Shown: positions 1 to 7,416 of the stretch, in pieces
How the letters are laid out: each line of letters opens with the position of its first letter
Position numbering within the stretch: the first letter of the stretch is position 1
Assembly (NCBI GenBank): GCA_964515805.1
Contig: CAZEUZ010000058.1
Span: forward strand, 1-14,477
DNA length: 14,477 bases
Source of the DNA: CAZEUZ01 sp964515805
GTDB taxonomy: Bacteria > Pseudomonadota > Gammaproteobacteria > Pseudomonadales > Cellvibrionaceae
Direction: 5' to 3'
Notes under the pieces: generated by a model
Databases searched by the model: none
The model's input: only the letters and a program-made list of their open reading frames with translations
What the model was told of the DNA's origin: nothing
Program-made: the position numbers and the translations under genes

Positions 1-9
1 TTACATACT

Positions 10-393
10 TCAAATAACCATCACACCATCGGCTTCTATCAATGCGCCTTTAGGAAGTTGGCCCACGCCGATAGCAGCACGTGCCGGATAGGGTTGGTTA
101 AAGTATTGCGACATCACTTCGTTGACTATAGCAAAGTTATCTAAATCAGTGAGGTAAATATTGAGCTTAACAATATCCTGCAGACTGCCCTCCGCAGCTG
201 AACAAACGGCCGTTAAATTTTTGAATACTTGGTTTGCCTGTGCTTTAAAGTCACCTTCTACCATACTCATGGATTCGGGAATTAAGGGGATTTGCCCAGA
301 AAGATAAACCGTATTGCCTACTTTTACTGCCTGTGAGTAGGTACCTATAGCTGCCGGAGCTTTGTCTGTATTGATAGTAGTTGTAGTAGTCAT
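10..393 (-). CDS. ridA: RidA family reactive imine/enamine deaminase
   Basis: This is a 127-residue protein of the RidA/YjgF/UK114 family, which hydrolyses reactive enamine/imine intermediates (such as 2-aminoacrylate from PLP enzymes) to ketoacids in the cytosol. Family marks visible in order are G-T-Y-S-Q at residues 17-21, L-S-G-Q at 31-34, the catalytic-type arginine in P-A-R (Arg105), and L-P-K-G-A followed by Glu120 near the C-terminus. Length is full for the family and it forms trimers in known members. The ATG at 393 follows directly from a divergent intergenic region shared with radA. In many gammaproteobacteria ridA sits near spoT and recG, but the relevant flank lies outside the window. 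Identification as RidA is firm. Which RidA subfamily it belongs to is less certain, although Arg105 argues for an active deaminase. Confidence 0.93.
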   Translation of the reverse strand: MTTTTTINTDKAPAAIGTYSQAVKVGNTVYLSGQIPLIPESMSMVEGDFKAQANQVFKNLTAVCSAAEGSLQDIVKLNIYLTDLDNFAIVNEVMSQYFNQPYPARAAIGVGQLPKGALIEADGVMVI

Positions 394-455
394 GTATCTT
401 TACTTCTCTTCTTCACTTATTTTTGACTCTATTTGTCTATGTTTAGTTTCTTCAG

Positions 456-485
456 AGGGTAACCGGATTATGTTAATCCTACCCT
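456..485. promoter_or_regulatory. Strong imperfect hairpin/palindrome between ridA and radA
   Basis: AGGGTA (456-461) pairs with TACCCT (480-485), and GGATTA (465-470) pairs with TAATCC (474-479). This gives 12 base pairs around a 3-nt loop with one 3-nt bulge (462-464). It lies between two divergent genes, so it is not where a terminator is needed. It could be an operator or a structured leader of radA, whose ATG is 38 nt downstream. The structure is seen directly; its function is inferred. Confidence 0.5.
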
Positions 486-523
486 TTGCTCTGGAATATA
501 TCACTTGAATTTAACGGATAATA

Positions 524-1909
524 ATGGCTAAGAAAAAAAGTGTCTATGTCTGCAATGAATGCGGGGAAGATTTTCCTAAATGGCAAGGACAATGCACCAA
601 TTGTGGAGCCTGGAACAGTTTACAGGAAATGCGTCTCAGTTCATCTGCTAGGCCATCCAATAAAGTTAATCAATTCTCGGGCTATGCAGGGAAGCAGGAA
701 AATACCGTCAAACTGTTAGCCGATATTGATTTAACTGACTTACCACGCCTTCCAACGGGAATCACCGAGTTCGATAGAGTTCTGGGTGGAGGCTTAGTAC
801 CTGGTTCAGTGATATTGATAGGTGGACACCCCGGTGCTGGAAAATCGACCCTGCTGCTACAAGTACTGTGTCATTTAGCCAATAGCATCAACGCATTGTA
901 TGTCACTGGGGAGGAGTCCTTGCAGCAAGTTGCAATGCGAGCAAAACGGCTCAATTTGACTACGGAAAAATTGAACTTGCTATCGGAAACAAACGTTGAA
1001 AATTTGTGTATGGCAGCTGAAAAAAATGACCCTAAGATTATTGTTATCGACTCCATTCAAGTGATGCATATAACAGAAATACAGTCCGCGCCGGGCAGTG
1101 TTTCACAAGTACGTGAGAGCGCAGCTTATCTGGCCCGATTTGCCAAACAGTCTAATCGCGTCCTACTGTTGGTCGGTCACGTCACCAAGGATGGCAGTTT
1201 AGCGGGCCCTAAAGTGCTGGAGCATATTATCGACTGCTCGCTTATGTTAGAGGGAGAAAACGATTCTCGCTATCGCACGCTGCGCAGCAATAAAAACCGT
1301 TTTGGCGCGGTCAACGAACTCGGCGTCTTTGGTATGACCGACCAAGGTTTGAAGGAAGTGACTAATCCTTCGTCAATCTTTTTACAGCGAGCTGACGATG
1401 GCGCTGTCGGTTCGGTAGTCATGGTAGTGTGGGAAGGCACACGCCCGCTGTTAATAGAAATTCAAGCATTAGTCGATGATAGCCATATGGGCAACCCACG
1501 GAGAGTGGCTGTCGGTTTGGACCAAAACCGGTTAAGTATGTTACTGGCGGTTTTGCACCGACACGGCGGACTGATGTTAGGTGGTCAAGATGTATTCATT
1601 AATGTGGTCGGTGGCGTCAAAGTTAATGAAACGAGTGCCGATCTAGCCCTATTACTAGCCATAGTGTCTAGTTTCCGGGATCGGCCACTGCCACCAACCC
1701 TAATCATCTTCGGTGAAGTGGGTCTCTCCGGGGAAATTCGCCCTGTACCCAGCGGTCAGGAACGCTTGCGGGAAGCGGCTAAACATGGCTTCAAACAAGC
1801 CATTATCCCCAAGGGTAATGTACCACATAAAACGATTAATGGACTAGAAGTTATCCCAGTAAAAAAATTAGCCGACGCGCTCGAAGCAATATCGTCAATT
1901 TTTGATTAA
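524..1909 (+). CDS. radA: DNA repair protein RadA/Sms
   Basis: This 461-residue RecA-like ATPase drives branch migration of recombination intermediates and processing of D-loops in DNA repair. The N-terminal zinc finger is C10-x2-C13 and C24-x2-C27. The Walker A motif G-G-H-P-G-A-G-K-S-T is at 100-109. The Walker B strand I-I-V-I-D-S is near 172-177. The RadA-specific K-N-R-F-G motif is at 257-261. The C-terminal third resembles the Lon protease P domain, which in RadA serves as a DNA-binding and assembly platform rather than a peptidase. Length matches E. coli RadA (460). The ATG at 524 begins M-A-K-K-K, typical of the family, with a weak purine stretch (GGATAA) upstream. It is apparently monocistronic, since the next + strand gene is 474 nt away. 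Confidence 0.97.
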   Translation: MAKKKSVYVCNECGEDFPKWQGQCTNCGAWNSLQEMRLSSSARPSNKVNQFSGYAGKQENTVKLLADIDLTDLPRLPTGITEFDRVLGGGLVPGSVILIGGHPGAGKSTLLLQVLCHLANSINALYVTGEESLQQVAMRAKRLNLTTEKLNLLSETNVENLCMAAEKNDPKIIVIDSIQVMHITEIQSAPGSVSQVRESAAYLARFAKQSNRVLLLVGHVTKDGSLAGPKVLEHIIDCSLMLEGENDSRYRTLRSNKNRFGAVNELGVFGMTDQGLKEVTNPSSIFLQRADDGAVGSVVMVVWEGTRPLLIEIQALVDDSHMGNPRRVAVGLDQNRLSMLLAVLHRHGGLMLGGQDVFINVVGGVKVNETSADLALLLAIVSSFRDRPLPPTLIIFGEVGLSGEIRPVPSGQERLREAAKHGFKQAIIPKGNVPHKTINGLEVIPVKKLADALEAISSIFD

Positions 1910-1935
1910 CTGATCGTTGATTCTATCAACAGTTT
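1908..1935 (+). terminator. Weak hairpin after radA
   Basis: GTTGA (1916-1920) pairs with TCAAC (1926-1930) around TTCTA, and the outer AACTG (1908-1912) can extend the stem with AGTT if four bases bulge out. It starts at the radA stop codon. Only three T residues follow, so intrinsic termination would be weak at best. Confidence 0.3.
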
Positions 1936-2383
1936 ATCGACAAAAAATATATCTTTAACGATCGAAATATGAACTTATTTATATTTTACCCACAACTATT
2001 CATGAGATTTTCCATATTACAATGACCAATGAAAAAGATCATTGCCTGCTAAAGTCTAACTTTGAATAAACCTGTGATTAAACTCACTGATATCTTCATC
2101 AAAAAGAGTAGAAATTATTAAAATATTCGCCGAATGCATAATAATGAAGCTGACTTATCCAATTTAGAAAAGAGGTTATCACCAAATTGTCTAATGATAT
2201 AAACTAGGTTTATACCTTATCTGCAAAATTTTTATCATTCTGTTTTTCAACTAAAAAATATACTTACACACAACAATGTTTGTTCTCTATTACAACATTA
2301 AATTTAATTTCCTTATTATCTAACAATATAATAAATATTATTTAATATGTTTCCTTTACTTACTAAAAATAGTACTTGACTAA
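1910..2383. other. AT-rich 474-bp intergenic region, no gene seen
   Basis: I see no convincing coding frame here on either strand: stops are frequent in all frames and there is no codon-like pattern. It is markedly more AT-rich than its neighbours. It contains a perfect 7-bp inverted repeat at 2198-2214, a small ATTCG-C-CGAAT palindrome at 2125-2135, and a TATAAT hexamer at 2327-2332 that may be a -10 element for the downstream esterase gene, although no good -35 stands at the right distance. The composition would suit a nucleoid-protein-bound region or a decayed gene. Neither is shown. Confidence 0.5.
2198..2214. repeat. Perfect 7-bp inverted repeat, candidate operator
   Basis: TATAAAC and GTTTATA flank a 3-nt centre (TAG). 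The size and dyad symmetry suit a dimeric regulator site, and it stands about 170 nt upstream of the esterase ATG. In such AT-rich sequence a chance origin is possible. Confidence 0.3.
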
Positions 2384-3052
2384 ATGCAATATTCTGCCCC
2401 TCTCGTGGTTGAAACTTGTTCACCTATTACTGCAGCCATCATATGGCTCCACGGACTCGGATCTAATGGATATGATTTTGAGCCTATAGTTCCTCAGCTA
2501 CGTTTGCCACCTTCCTTGGGTGTTCGTTTTGTTTTTCCTCATGCGCCACAAATGCCTGTCACCGTCAACGGTGGCTATGTGATGCCAGCTTGGTACGATA
2601 TTCTAGATATGAAAATCGATCGAAAAGTCGATAAAATGCAACTAATGGCTTCCGCCAACTTTATTCACACACTGATAGACAAAGAAATTGAATCCGGTGT
2701 TAGTTCAAAAAGAATCATACTCGCAGGTTTTTCTCAAGGTGGTGCAGTTGGTTATCAAGCTGCATTGACTTATCCCCAACCTCTTGGTGGGTTGATTGCG
2801 ATGTCAACCTACTTTGCCACCAGTAATCATATTGAACTGAATCCTGCCAACCGTTCACTACCGATAACGATATTTCATGGTACCCAAGACTCGGTGGTCG
2901 ATGAATCTTTGGGAAGGTTAGCTGTAGATAAGTTACTGGCAATGGGCCTTTCACCTGACTACCAGACTTATGCTATGGCGCATACAGTTTGTCCGGAAGA
3001 AGTCGATGCTATTTCGAGTTGGATAAAAAATATTCTCAGCGCTAACGCTTAA
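2384..3052 (+). CDS. EstB-type carboxylesterase (alpha/beta hydrolase, abhydrolase_2)
   Basis: This is a 222-residue cytosolic serine hydrolase of the phospholipase/carboxylesterase family (Pseudomonas EstB, eukaryotic acyl-protein thioesterase). It hydrolyses short-chain esters; the physiological substrate is not known for most bacterial members. Visible features are the oxyanion-hole L-H-G-L-G at 22-26, conserved D-F-E-P-I-V-P at 31-37, the nucleophile elbow G-F-S-Q-G at 115-119 (Ser117), Asp169 in G-T-Q-D, and His200 in M-A-H, completing the triad. There is no signal peptide. The ATG at 2384 gives the usual family N-terminus, but no clear Shine-Dalgarno precedes it. The end overlaps the convergent queG end by 11 nt. 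Confidence 0.92.
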   Translation: MQYSAPLVVETCSPITAAIIWLHGLGSNGYDFEPIVPQLRLPPSLGVRFVFPHAPQMPVTVNGGYVMPAWYDILDMKIDRKVDKMQLMASANFIHTLIDKEIESGVSSKRIILAGFSQGGAVGYQAALTYPQPLGGLIAMSTYFATSNHIELNPANRSLPITIFHGTQDSVVDESLGRLAVDKLLAMGLSPDYQTYAMAHTVCPEEVDAISSWIKNILSANA

Positions 3053-4169
3053 TTTTTCTGCGCCGTCTGTAATTGACTTTCTGTTGTTGTCTGATAGCCC
3101 AATCAACATGTTCTCGAACTAGTTCTGAGGGAAAATTCTCCCTGGACTTTAACGCACTGATGGTTTGTGTTGATGAGTCCGCATTGCCGAGTCCTATAGC
3201 GAGATTGCGCAGCCACCTTTCATACCCAATGCGGCGTATTGCGGAACCCTGTGTATAACGCAGGTATTCCTCTTCGCTCCATAAAAATAACTCGACTAGT
3301 TTGCTGTCTTGAAGTTTGTGTCTAGGCCTGAAATCGCTTTCATCACTAGTCTCGGCGAACTTATTCCATGGACAGATTATTTGACAATCGTCGCAACCAA
3401 ATACTCGGTTACCTATGGCTTCTCGAAATACTTCTGGGATGGGCCCTTTCAGCTCAATAGTTAAATAAGAAATACAACGGCTTGCGTCTAATTGGTAGGG
3501 GCCGACAAAGGCGTCGGTTGGGCAGATTTTTAAACAGGCCGAACAGTCTCCACAGCGGTTTTCTTGAGTCTTGTTATCAACGGGTAGTGGAATATTGGTG
3601 TAGATCTCGCCGAGAAAAAACCAACTTCCGGCATGCCGGTTTAACAGGAGTGTATTTTTGCCAATCCAGCCTAATCCTGCTTTTTCGGCAAATGCCTTTT
3701 CTAGCACAGGAGCGCTGTCCACGAATGGACGCTGTACGATCATTTCAGATCTATCCTGGATTTGTTGAAAATCATCCGCTATTTTCTTTGCTAATAGCGC
3801 TAGCCGCTTCCGGATGAGCTTATGATAATCACGTCCTAGGGCATACCGAGAAACGTACGCTTTGTCAGAATTTTTTAGTGTGGCTATTTGCTTTGATTCG
3901 GCAGGAAGATAATTCATTCGCGCTGAGATAACACGAATAGTTTGTGGCACCAACTTTTGCGGTTGTAGGCGTTTAGATGTATTGCTAGCCATCCATTGCA
4001 TTTCACCATGATAGTGGTTTGCCAACCACTTCAGAAAGAGGCCTTTATGCGCATCCAAATTAGTATCGGTAATACCCAACTCTTGAAAACCCAAATCTTG
4101 ACCCCAAACCTTTAGATTAGTTGCAAGTTGTTGCAGTGAATTGCTTGTAATCTCTTCGGAGACGTTCAT
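3042..4169 (-). CDS. queG: Epoxyqueuosine reductase QueG
   Basis: QueG is a cobalamin-dependent iron-sulfur enzyme that performs the last step of queuosine synthesis, reducing epoxyqueuosine to queuosine in the wobble position of GUN-anticodon tRNAs. This 375-residue protein shows the conserved V-D-S-A-P-V-L-E stretch at 150-157 (Asp151 is the family's proposed proton donor). It then has two [4Fe-4S] cysteine sets: C206, C209, C212 with C266, and C216 with C232, C259 and C262 or a similar partition. The C-D-D-C-Q-x2-C-P-W-N motif is at 259-269, and a basic tail ends in R-R-R-R-K-I-K-R. Length agrees with E. coli QueG (379). The ATG at 4169 opens a divergent region shared with rpoH. Its last codons overlap the end of the esterase gene. 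Confidence 0.96.
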   Translation of the reverse strand: MNVSEEITSNSLQQLATNLKVWGQDLGFQELGITDTNLDAHKGLFLKWLANHYHGEMQWMASNTSKRLQPQKLVPQTIRVISARMNYLPAESKQIATLKNSDKAYVSRYALGRDYHKLIRKRLALLAKKIADDFQQIQDRSEMIVQRPFVDSAPVLEKAFAEKAGLGWIGKNTLLLNRHAGSWFFLGEIYTNIPLPVDNKTQENRCGDCSACLKICPTDAFVGPYQLDASRCISYLTIELKGPIPEVFREAIGNRVFGCDDCQIICPWNKFAETSDESDFRPRHKLQDSKLVELFLWSEEEYLRYTQGSAIRRIGYERWLRNLAIGLGNADSSTQTISALKSRENFPSELVREHVDWAIRQQQKVNYRRRRKIKR

Positions 4170-4273
4170 TGGATAATAACAACCTGTTTAATAGAGTTTA
4201 TATAGTTTTCAGATAGAATATGTTAGAATTGAGCGATGTAGTAGTAATAGTTATTTTTGGAGAATCCTAAGAT
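4170..4273. promoter_or_regulatory. Divergent queG/rpoH promoter region
   Basis: This short AT-rich gap must hold promoters for both genes. On the + strand there are two TAGAAT hexamers (4214-4219 and 4224-4229), each one mismatch from the -10 consensus. I find no convincing -35 for either. GGAG at 4259-4262 is the likely rpoH ribosome binding site. I could not identify a thermosensor structure by eye. Confidence 0.35.
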
Positions 4274-5131
4274 ATGGGAAAAGACTTACAACCGCTTGGT
4301 ACACTAGCTCCTGGAGCAAATATTAATGCGTATATTCAAGCAGTCAATGGTTTTTCCGTGCTCACTGCAGAGGAAGAGAAAAGTTTGGCAGAGCGGTTAT
4401 TTTATCGAGAAGACTTAGATGCGGCTAAGCAGTTGGTTATGGCTCATCTTCGCTTTGTGGTACACATAGCTAAATCCTACTCTGGCTATGGTCTTTCTCA
4501 ATCTGACTTGATTCAGGAAGGTAATTTGGGCCTGATGAAAGCCGTTAAGCGTTTTAATCCGGAAAAAGGGGTACGCTTGGTATCTTTTGCGGTTCATTGG
4601 ATTAAAGCCGAGATTCATGAATTTATCCTGCGTAATTGGCGTATCGTCAAAATTGCTACCACCAAGGCTCAGCGCAAATTATTTTTCAATTTACGCAGCA
4701 AGAAAAAAGGCACTTCTTGGTTGACTAATGAAGAAGCCAAAGCGGTTGCCGATGATTTAAATGTCGATGTAAAAAATGTCTATGAGATGGAAGGGCGCCT
4801 CTCATCGTATGATGCAGCCTTCGATGCAAGCAATAACGATGATGACGAGGCTGCCTATCAAGCGCCTGTCAACTTTCTAGAAGATGATCGTTTTGATCCG
4901 GCTCATCAGTTGGAGAAAGATGATTGGACTGCTGACAGTACCAGCAGACTGCGGCATGCGATAGACCAACTTGACGAGAGAAATCGCATTATTCTCCAAC
5001 GGCGTTGGCTCAACGATGAAAGTAAGTCTACGCTGCACGAACTGGCTGATGAATTTGGTGTCTCCGCCGAACGTATCCGGCAACTTGAAAAAAATGCAAT
5101 AAAAAAAGTGCGCCAAATTATGGAAACCTGA
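4274..5131 (+). CDS. rpoH: RNA polymerase heat-shock sigma factor sigma-32
   Basis: This is a 285-residue group 3 sigma factor that directs RNA polymerase to heat-shock promoters (chaperones, ATP-dependent proteases). Region 2 contains D-L-I-Q-E-G-N-L-G-L-M-K-A-V-K-R-F at 78-94. This is followed by S-F-A-V-H-W-I-K-A-E-I (104-114), with W-I-K rather than the W-I-R of housekeeping sigma factors. The RpoH box Q-R-K-L-F-F-N-L-R at 133-141, diagnostic of sigma-32, is intact. Region 4.2 (S-A-E-R-I-R-Q-L-E) lies near the C-terminus. Length is within one residue of E. coli RpoH (284). GGAG stands 11 nt before the ATG. The gene is not next to ftsX/ftsE here, its common gammaproteobacterial setting; instead it is flanked by queG and trmB. 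Confidence 0.97.
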   Translation: MGKDLQPLGTLAPGANINAYIQAVNGFSVLTAEEEKSLAERLFYREDLDAAKQLVMAHLRFVVHIAKSYSGYGLSQSDLIQEGNLGLMKAVKRFNPEKGVRLVSFAVHWIKAEIHEFILRNWRIVKIATTKAQRKLFFNLRSKKKGTSWLTNEEAKAVADDLNVDVKNVYEMEGRLSSYDAAFDASNNDDDEAAYQAPVNFLEDDRFDPAHQLEKDDWTADSTSRLRHAIDQLDERNRIILQRRWLNDESKSTLHELADEFGVSAERIRQLEKNAIKKVRQIMET

Positions 5132-5175
5132 CGGTGCTCTCATTTGTGTGGGTGTGACTAACGGTTTTTATTAAT

Positions 5176-5868
5176 TTGTTCACACCAGAGTACAAACCCA
5201 AGCCAATTCGCAGTTATGTGATTCGCAATGGCAGACTAACAGAAGCGCAAAAAAAGGCTTTCAATAACGGCTGGGAAAATTACGGTTTGAGTCTTTTTTC
5301 AGGTCGGCTAGATCAAAAACAGGTTTTCGGTCGTTCCGCACCACTGGTTGTTGAGGTCGGGTTTGGTTCAGGCGATTCACTACTGAAAATGGCTGTCGAA
5401 AATCCTGAGGTCGATTTTCTCGGCATTGAAGTATATGTCTCCGGAGTGGGGCAGTTAGTCAATAACTCTCTTAAGAAGGGAGTGCGTAATTTGCGTATCT
5501 ATATGGCAGACGCCGTGGATGTATTGCAGGAATGCTTGCTCGATAACAGTATCACTCGATTCCAGCTATTTTTCCCCGACACTTGGCATAAGAAAAAACA
5601 TCACAAGCGGCGCATTGTTCAACCTCATTTTGTAGATATAATCAGGCGCAAGCTCATATTGGGCGGGATTTGCCATTTTGCTACAGACTGGCAAGACTAC
5701 GCTGACGAAATGATGTCTATCATGACGACAGCGAATGGCTTTAGTAATCAAGCTGGGGAATACAACTTTTCGCCAAAGCCTTACTACCGGCCTGAAACTA
5801 AATTTGAACAGCGTGGTGAGCGACTTGGTCATGGTGTAAAAGATTTGATATTTAAGCGAACGGTCTAA
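5176..5868 (+). CDS. trmB: tRNA (guanine-N7-)-methyltransferase TrmB
   Basis: TrmB uses AdoMet to methylate N7 of G46 in the tRNA variable loop. In this 230-residue protein the N-terminal I-R-S-Y-V-I-R-N-G-R-L-T (11-22) is typical. The AdoMet-binding loop V-E-V-G-F-G-S-G-D is at 59-67, followed by G-I-E-V-Y at 83-87. The TrmB signature F-P-D-T-W-H-K-K-K-H-H-K-R-R is at 133-146. The substrate-side T-K-F-E-Q-R-G motif is at 208-214. The start is uncommon: an in-frame stop at 5155-5157 leaves TTG at 5176 (or a nearby ATT) as the only start that keeps the full N-terminus, and there is no evident Shine-Dalgarno. It begins 44 nt after rpoH and ends 2 nt before the earliest folE2 start, so it may be co-transcribed with both. 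Confidence 0.95.
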   Translation: MFTPEYKPKPIRSYVIRNGRLTEAQKKAFNNGWENYGLSLFSGRLDQKQVFGRSAPLVVEVGFGSGDSLLKMAVENPEVDFLGIEVYVSGVGQLVNNSLKKGVRNLRIYMADAVDVLQECLLDNSITRFQLFFPDTWHKKKHHKRRIVQPHFVDIIRRKLILGGICHFATDWQDYADEMMSIMTTANGFSNQAGEYNFSPKPYYRPETKFEQRGERLGHGVKDLIFKRTV

Positions 5869-5870
5869 CA

Positions 5871-6842
5871 TTGAATCTAAAAAAAAGCCCTGTTATCAAA
5901 GAAAATAGAAAAACAATGCCCGACGTTGCTATTGAGCAGCAGGCTCAGTACCAATCAACTCTCGACTGGGTTGGAATGAGCAGCGTTGCCCTTCCCATAA
6001 AAGTCAGAGATCAACACTTTGGTGACTTCATAACCAGTGCTTCTATAGAGACTTACGTCAATTTGGTTGATCCAAAAGTAAAGGGTATTCATATGTCACG
6101 CCTGTATCTGCTTTTGGTAGAGTTCGCCGGCAGCCAGGTATTAACGGTTCCCAATTTGACTACTTTCTTGCAAGAGAAGCTGTCTAGTCATGATCATATA
6201 AGTAATCATGCTTGTTTGCAGATAGCATTTGATTATTTGATTAAACAGCCAGCGTTAAAAAGTGATTACCAAGGCTGGAAGGATTATCCCATCACCATAA
6301 AGCTGACTTCTGAAGAACAAAAGATGAATGTAGAAGTGGCGGTGAAAGTTCCTTATTCGTCGACTTGTCCCTGTTCATCGGCGCTTTCCAGACAGCTGTT
6401 ACAACAGGCTTTTAGTGAAGATTTCAAAGATCACAATGTTATTGACAAGCGATCCATAGAAACATGGTTGCAATCTGAAAAAGGCAGTACAGCGATCCCA
6501 CATAGTCAGCGGAGCTATGCTAGCGTCTGGGTTAAACTATCCAGTGATTCTGCTGAATTCCCATTTTATCGACTGATTGATGCCATCGAATCTGTGCTGA
6601 AAACTCCTGTACAAACAGCAGCAAAACGCGAAGATGAGCAGGAATTTGCTCGTTTAAATGGTGCTAACCAAATGTTCTGTGAAGATGCTGCTAGGCGCAT
6701 TAAAAATCATCTGAGCCAACAATCACAGTTTGAAGATTTTTGGATCCGAGTTGAACACTTGGAGAGTTTACATGCGCACGACGCCGTTGCAATAACTGTA
6801 AAAGGAATTGATAAGGGTTATTCACCTCTATTGCACCGATGA
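5871..6842 (+). CDS. folE2: GTP cyclohydrolase IB (FolE2)
   Basis: FolE2 converts GTP to 7,8-dihydroneopterin triphosphate, the entry to folate and also to queuosine precursors. Type IB tolerates metals other than zinc and often backs up the zinc enzyme FolE. Family motifs are L-D-W-V-G-M (31-36), G-I-H-M-S-R-L-Y (72-79), S-T-C-P-C-S-S-A-L-S-R (164-174, with the metal-site cysteine), I-P-H-S-Q-R-S (209-215) and R-V-E-H-L-E-S-L-H-A-H-D-A (293-305). The TTG at 5871, 2 nt after the trmB stop, gives 323 residues; the in-frame ATG at 5916 gives 308 and begins M-P-D-V-A, which resembles common family starts. Neither has a good Shine-Dalgarno. I see no zinc-uptake-regulator (Zur)-like palindrome immediately upstream. 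It belongs to the trmB transcription unit by spacing. Confidence 0.95.
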   Translation: MNLKKSPVIKENRKTMPDVAIEQQAQYQSTLDWVGMSSVALPIKVRDQHFGDFITSASIETYVNLVDPKVKGIHMSRLYLLLVEFAGSQVLTVPNLTTFLQEKLSSHDHISNHACLQIAFDYLIKQPALKSDYQGWKDYPITIKLTSEEQKMNVEVAVKVPYSSTCPCSSALSRQLLQQAFSEDFKDHNVIDKRSIETWLQSEKGSTAIPHSQRSYASVWVKLSSDSAEFPFYRLIDAIESVLKTPVQTAAKREDEQEFARLNGANQMFCEDAARRIKNHLSQQSQFEDFWIRVEHLESLHAHDAVAITVKGIDKGYSPLLHR

Positions 6843-6983
6843 TTAATATAATTGTTTTCTAGAGATTTCTTTAGGTAAAACTCGCGGTGTGCACTTAGGT
6901 GCCGACGCTCACAACGGCAAGCTGGTCAAATTAAGTCCAAAGATGAAAAATCAGTGAAATTGCAAAAAATACAGGAGAAATCG
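6843..6983 (+). promoter_or_regulatory. Leader region of the PspA-polyamine operon
   Basis: A perfect TATAAT hexamer at 6847-6852 is a candidate -10, but no -35 stands at 16-18 bp, so the promoter is only a suggestion. From about 6873 the base use turns GC-richer and reads as an open frame on the + strand ending in TGA at 6955-6957 (from GTG 6889, 22 codons: V-H-L-G-A-D-A-H-N-G-K-L-V-K...). It could be a short leader peptide or a remnant of a longer gene. The AGGAG at 6973-6977 is the ribosome binding site for the first operon gene and decides its ATG at 6984. Confidence 0.35.
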
Positions 6984-7391
6984 ATGTATCAGTTAACAGA
7001 GTTGGCAATCAAACTGTCCGATGCGCAATGGGAAGGTTGCTCATTTACCTGTTCAGTTATTTCTGAAAATCAGGAAATACTCCAGGTTATTTTGACCGAT
7101 AGTGAAGAGATACCTGTTTACATCACTATAACGGATACTCAAATATTGTGTATTGCTTATCTCTTTAAGAAAGAGGAAGTCAAAAACGAAATGCTAGCTA
7201 CACTCAATGAAAAATGTCTGCAATTGAACATACCTATGCCGCTGTCTGCATTTGCCATGATCGATGACCAGTATACCCTTTTCGGCGCACTTTCCACCGA
7301 CTCTACTTTTGACAATATTCAAAAAGAAATCGTAACCCTAACTGAAAATGCGGTGGAAGCATTAGAAGCTCTTGAGGAATATATTAAGTAA
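6984..7391 (+). CDS. yjfI: YjfI-like DUF2170 family protein
   Basis: This 135-residue, acidic, soluble protein without signal peptide or membrane segment opens the operon. It matches the DUF2170 (E. coli YjfI, 133 residues) pattern in length, position directly before a PspA homologue, and the C-terminal helix rich in Glu and Leu (L-T-E-N-A-V-E-A-L-E-A-L-E-E-Y). The middle contains alternating hydrophobic strands (Q-V-I-L-T-D-S-E-E-I-P-V-Y-I-T-I). I chose the ATG at 6984 because AGGAG stands 6 nt before it; a GTG at 6954 in frame would add ten residues but lacks such a site. No enzymatic motif is visible and no biochemical function is established for the family. It probably works with the PspA-like protein. 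The family call rests on context plus sequence character. Confidence 0.8.
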   Translation: MYQLTELAIKLSDAQWEGCSFTCSVISENQEILQVILTDSEEIPVYITITDTQILCIAYLFKKEEVKNEMLATLNEKCLQLNIPMPLSAFAMIDDQYTLFGALSTDSTFDNIQKEIVTLTENAVEALEALEEYIK

Positions 7392-7416
7392 TTTAAATAG
7401 GGAGAGAAATAGATCA

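Noticed and set aside
3482..3817. Open frame of 111 codons on the + strand inside queG
   Set aside because: It is a shadow of queG, which has strong family motifs on the other strand; the translated product has no recognisable pattern.
5871..5915. Zinc-uptake-regulator (Zur) box controlling folE2
   Set aside because: No AT-rich dyad of the usual form is visible upstream of trmB or folE2.
5871..6842. QueF (preQ0 reductase), suggested by queG nearby
   Set aside because: The motifs L-D-W-V-G-M, G-I-H-M-S-R, C-P-C-S-S-A-L-S-R and H-S-Q-R-S are those of FolE2.
6954..6983. GTG start adding ten residues to the DUF2170-like protein
   Set aside because: AGGAG stands at the right distance from ATG 6984, and 135 residues agrees with the family length.
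7372..7416. TTG start extending the PspA-like protein by 15 residues
   Set aside because: It overlaps the end of the preceding gene, lacks a ribosome binding site, and gives a non-family N-terminus; ATG 7417 has GGGAGAG upstream.
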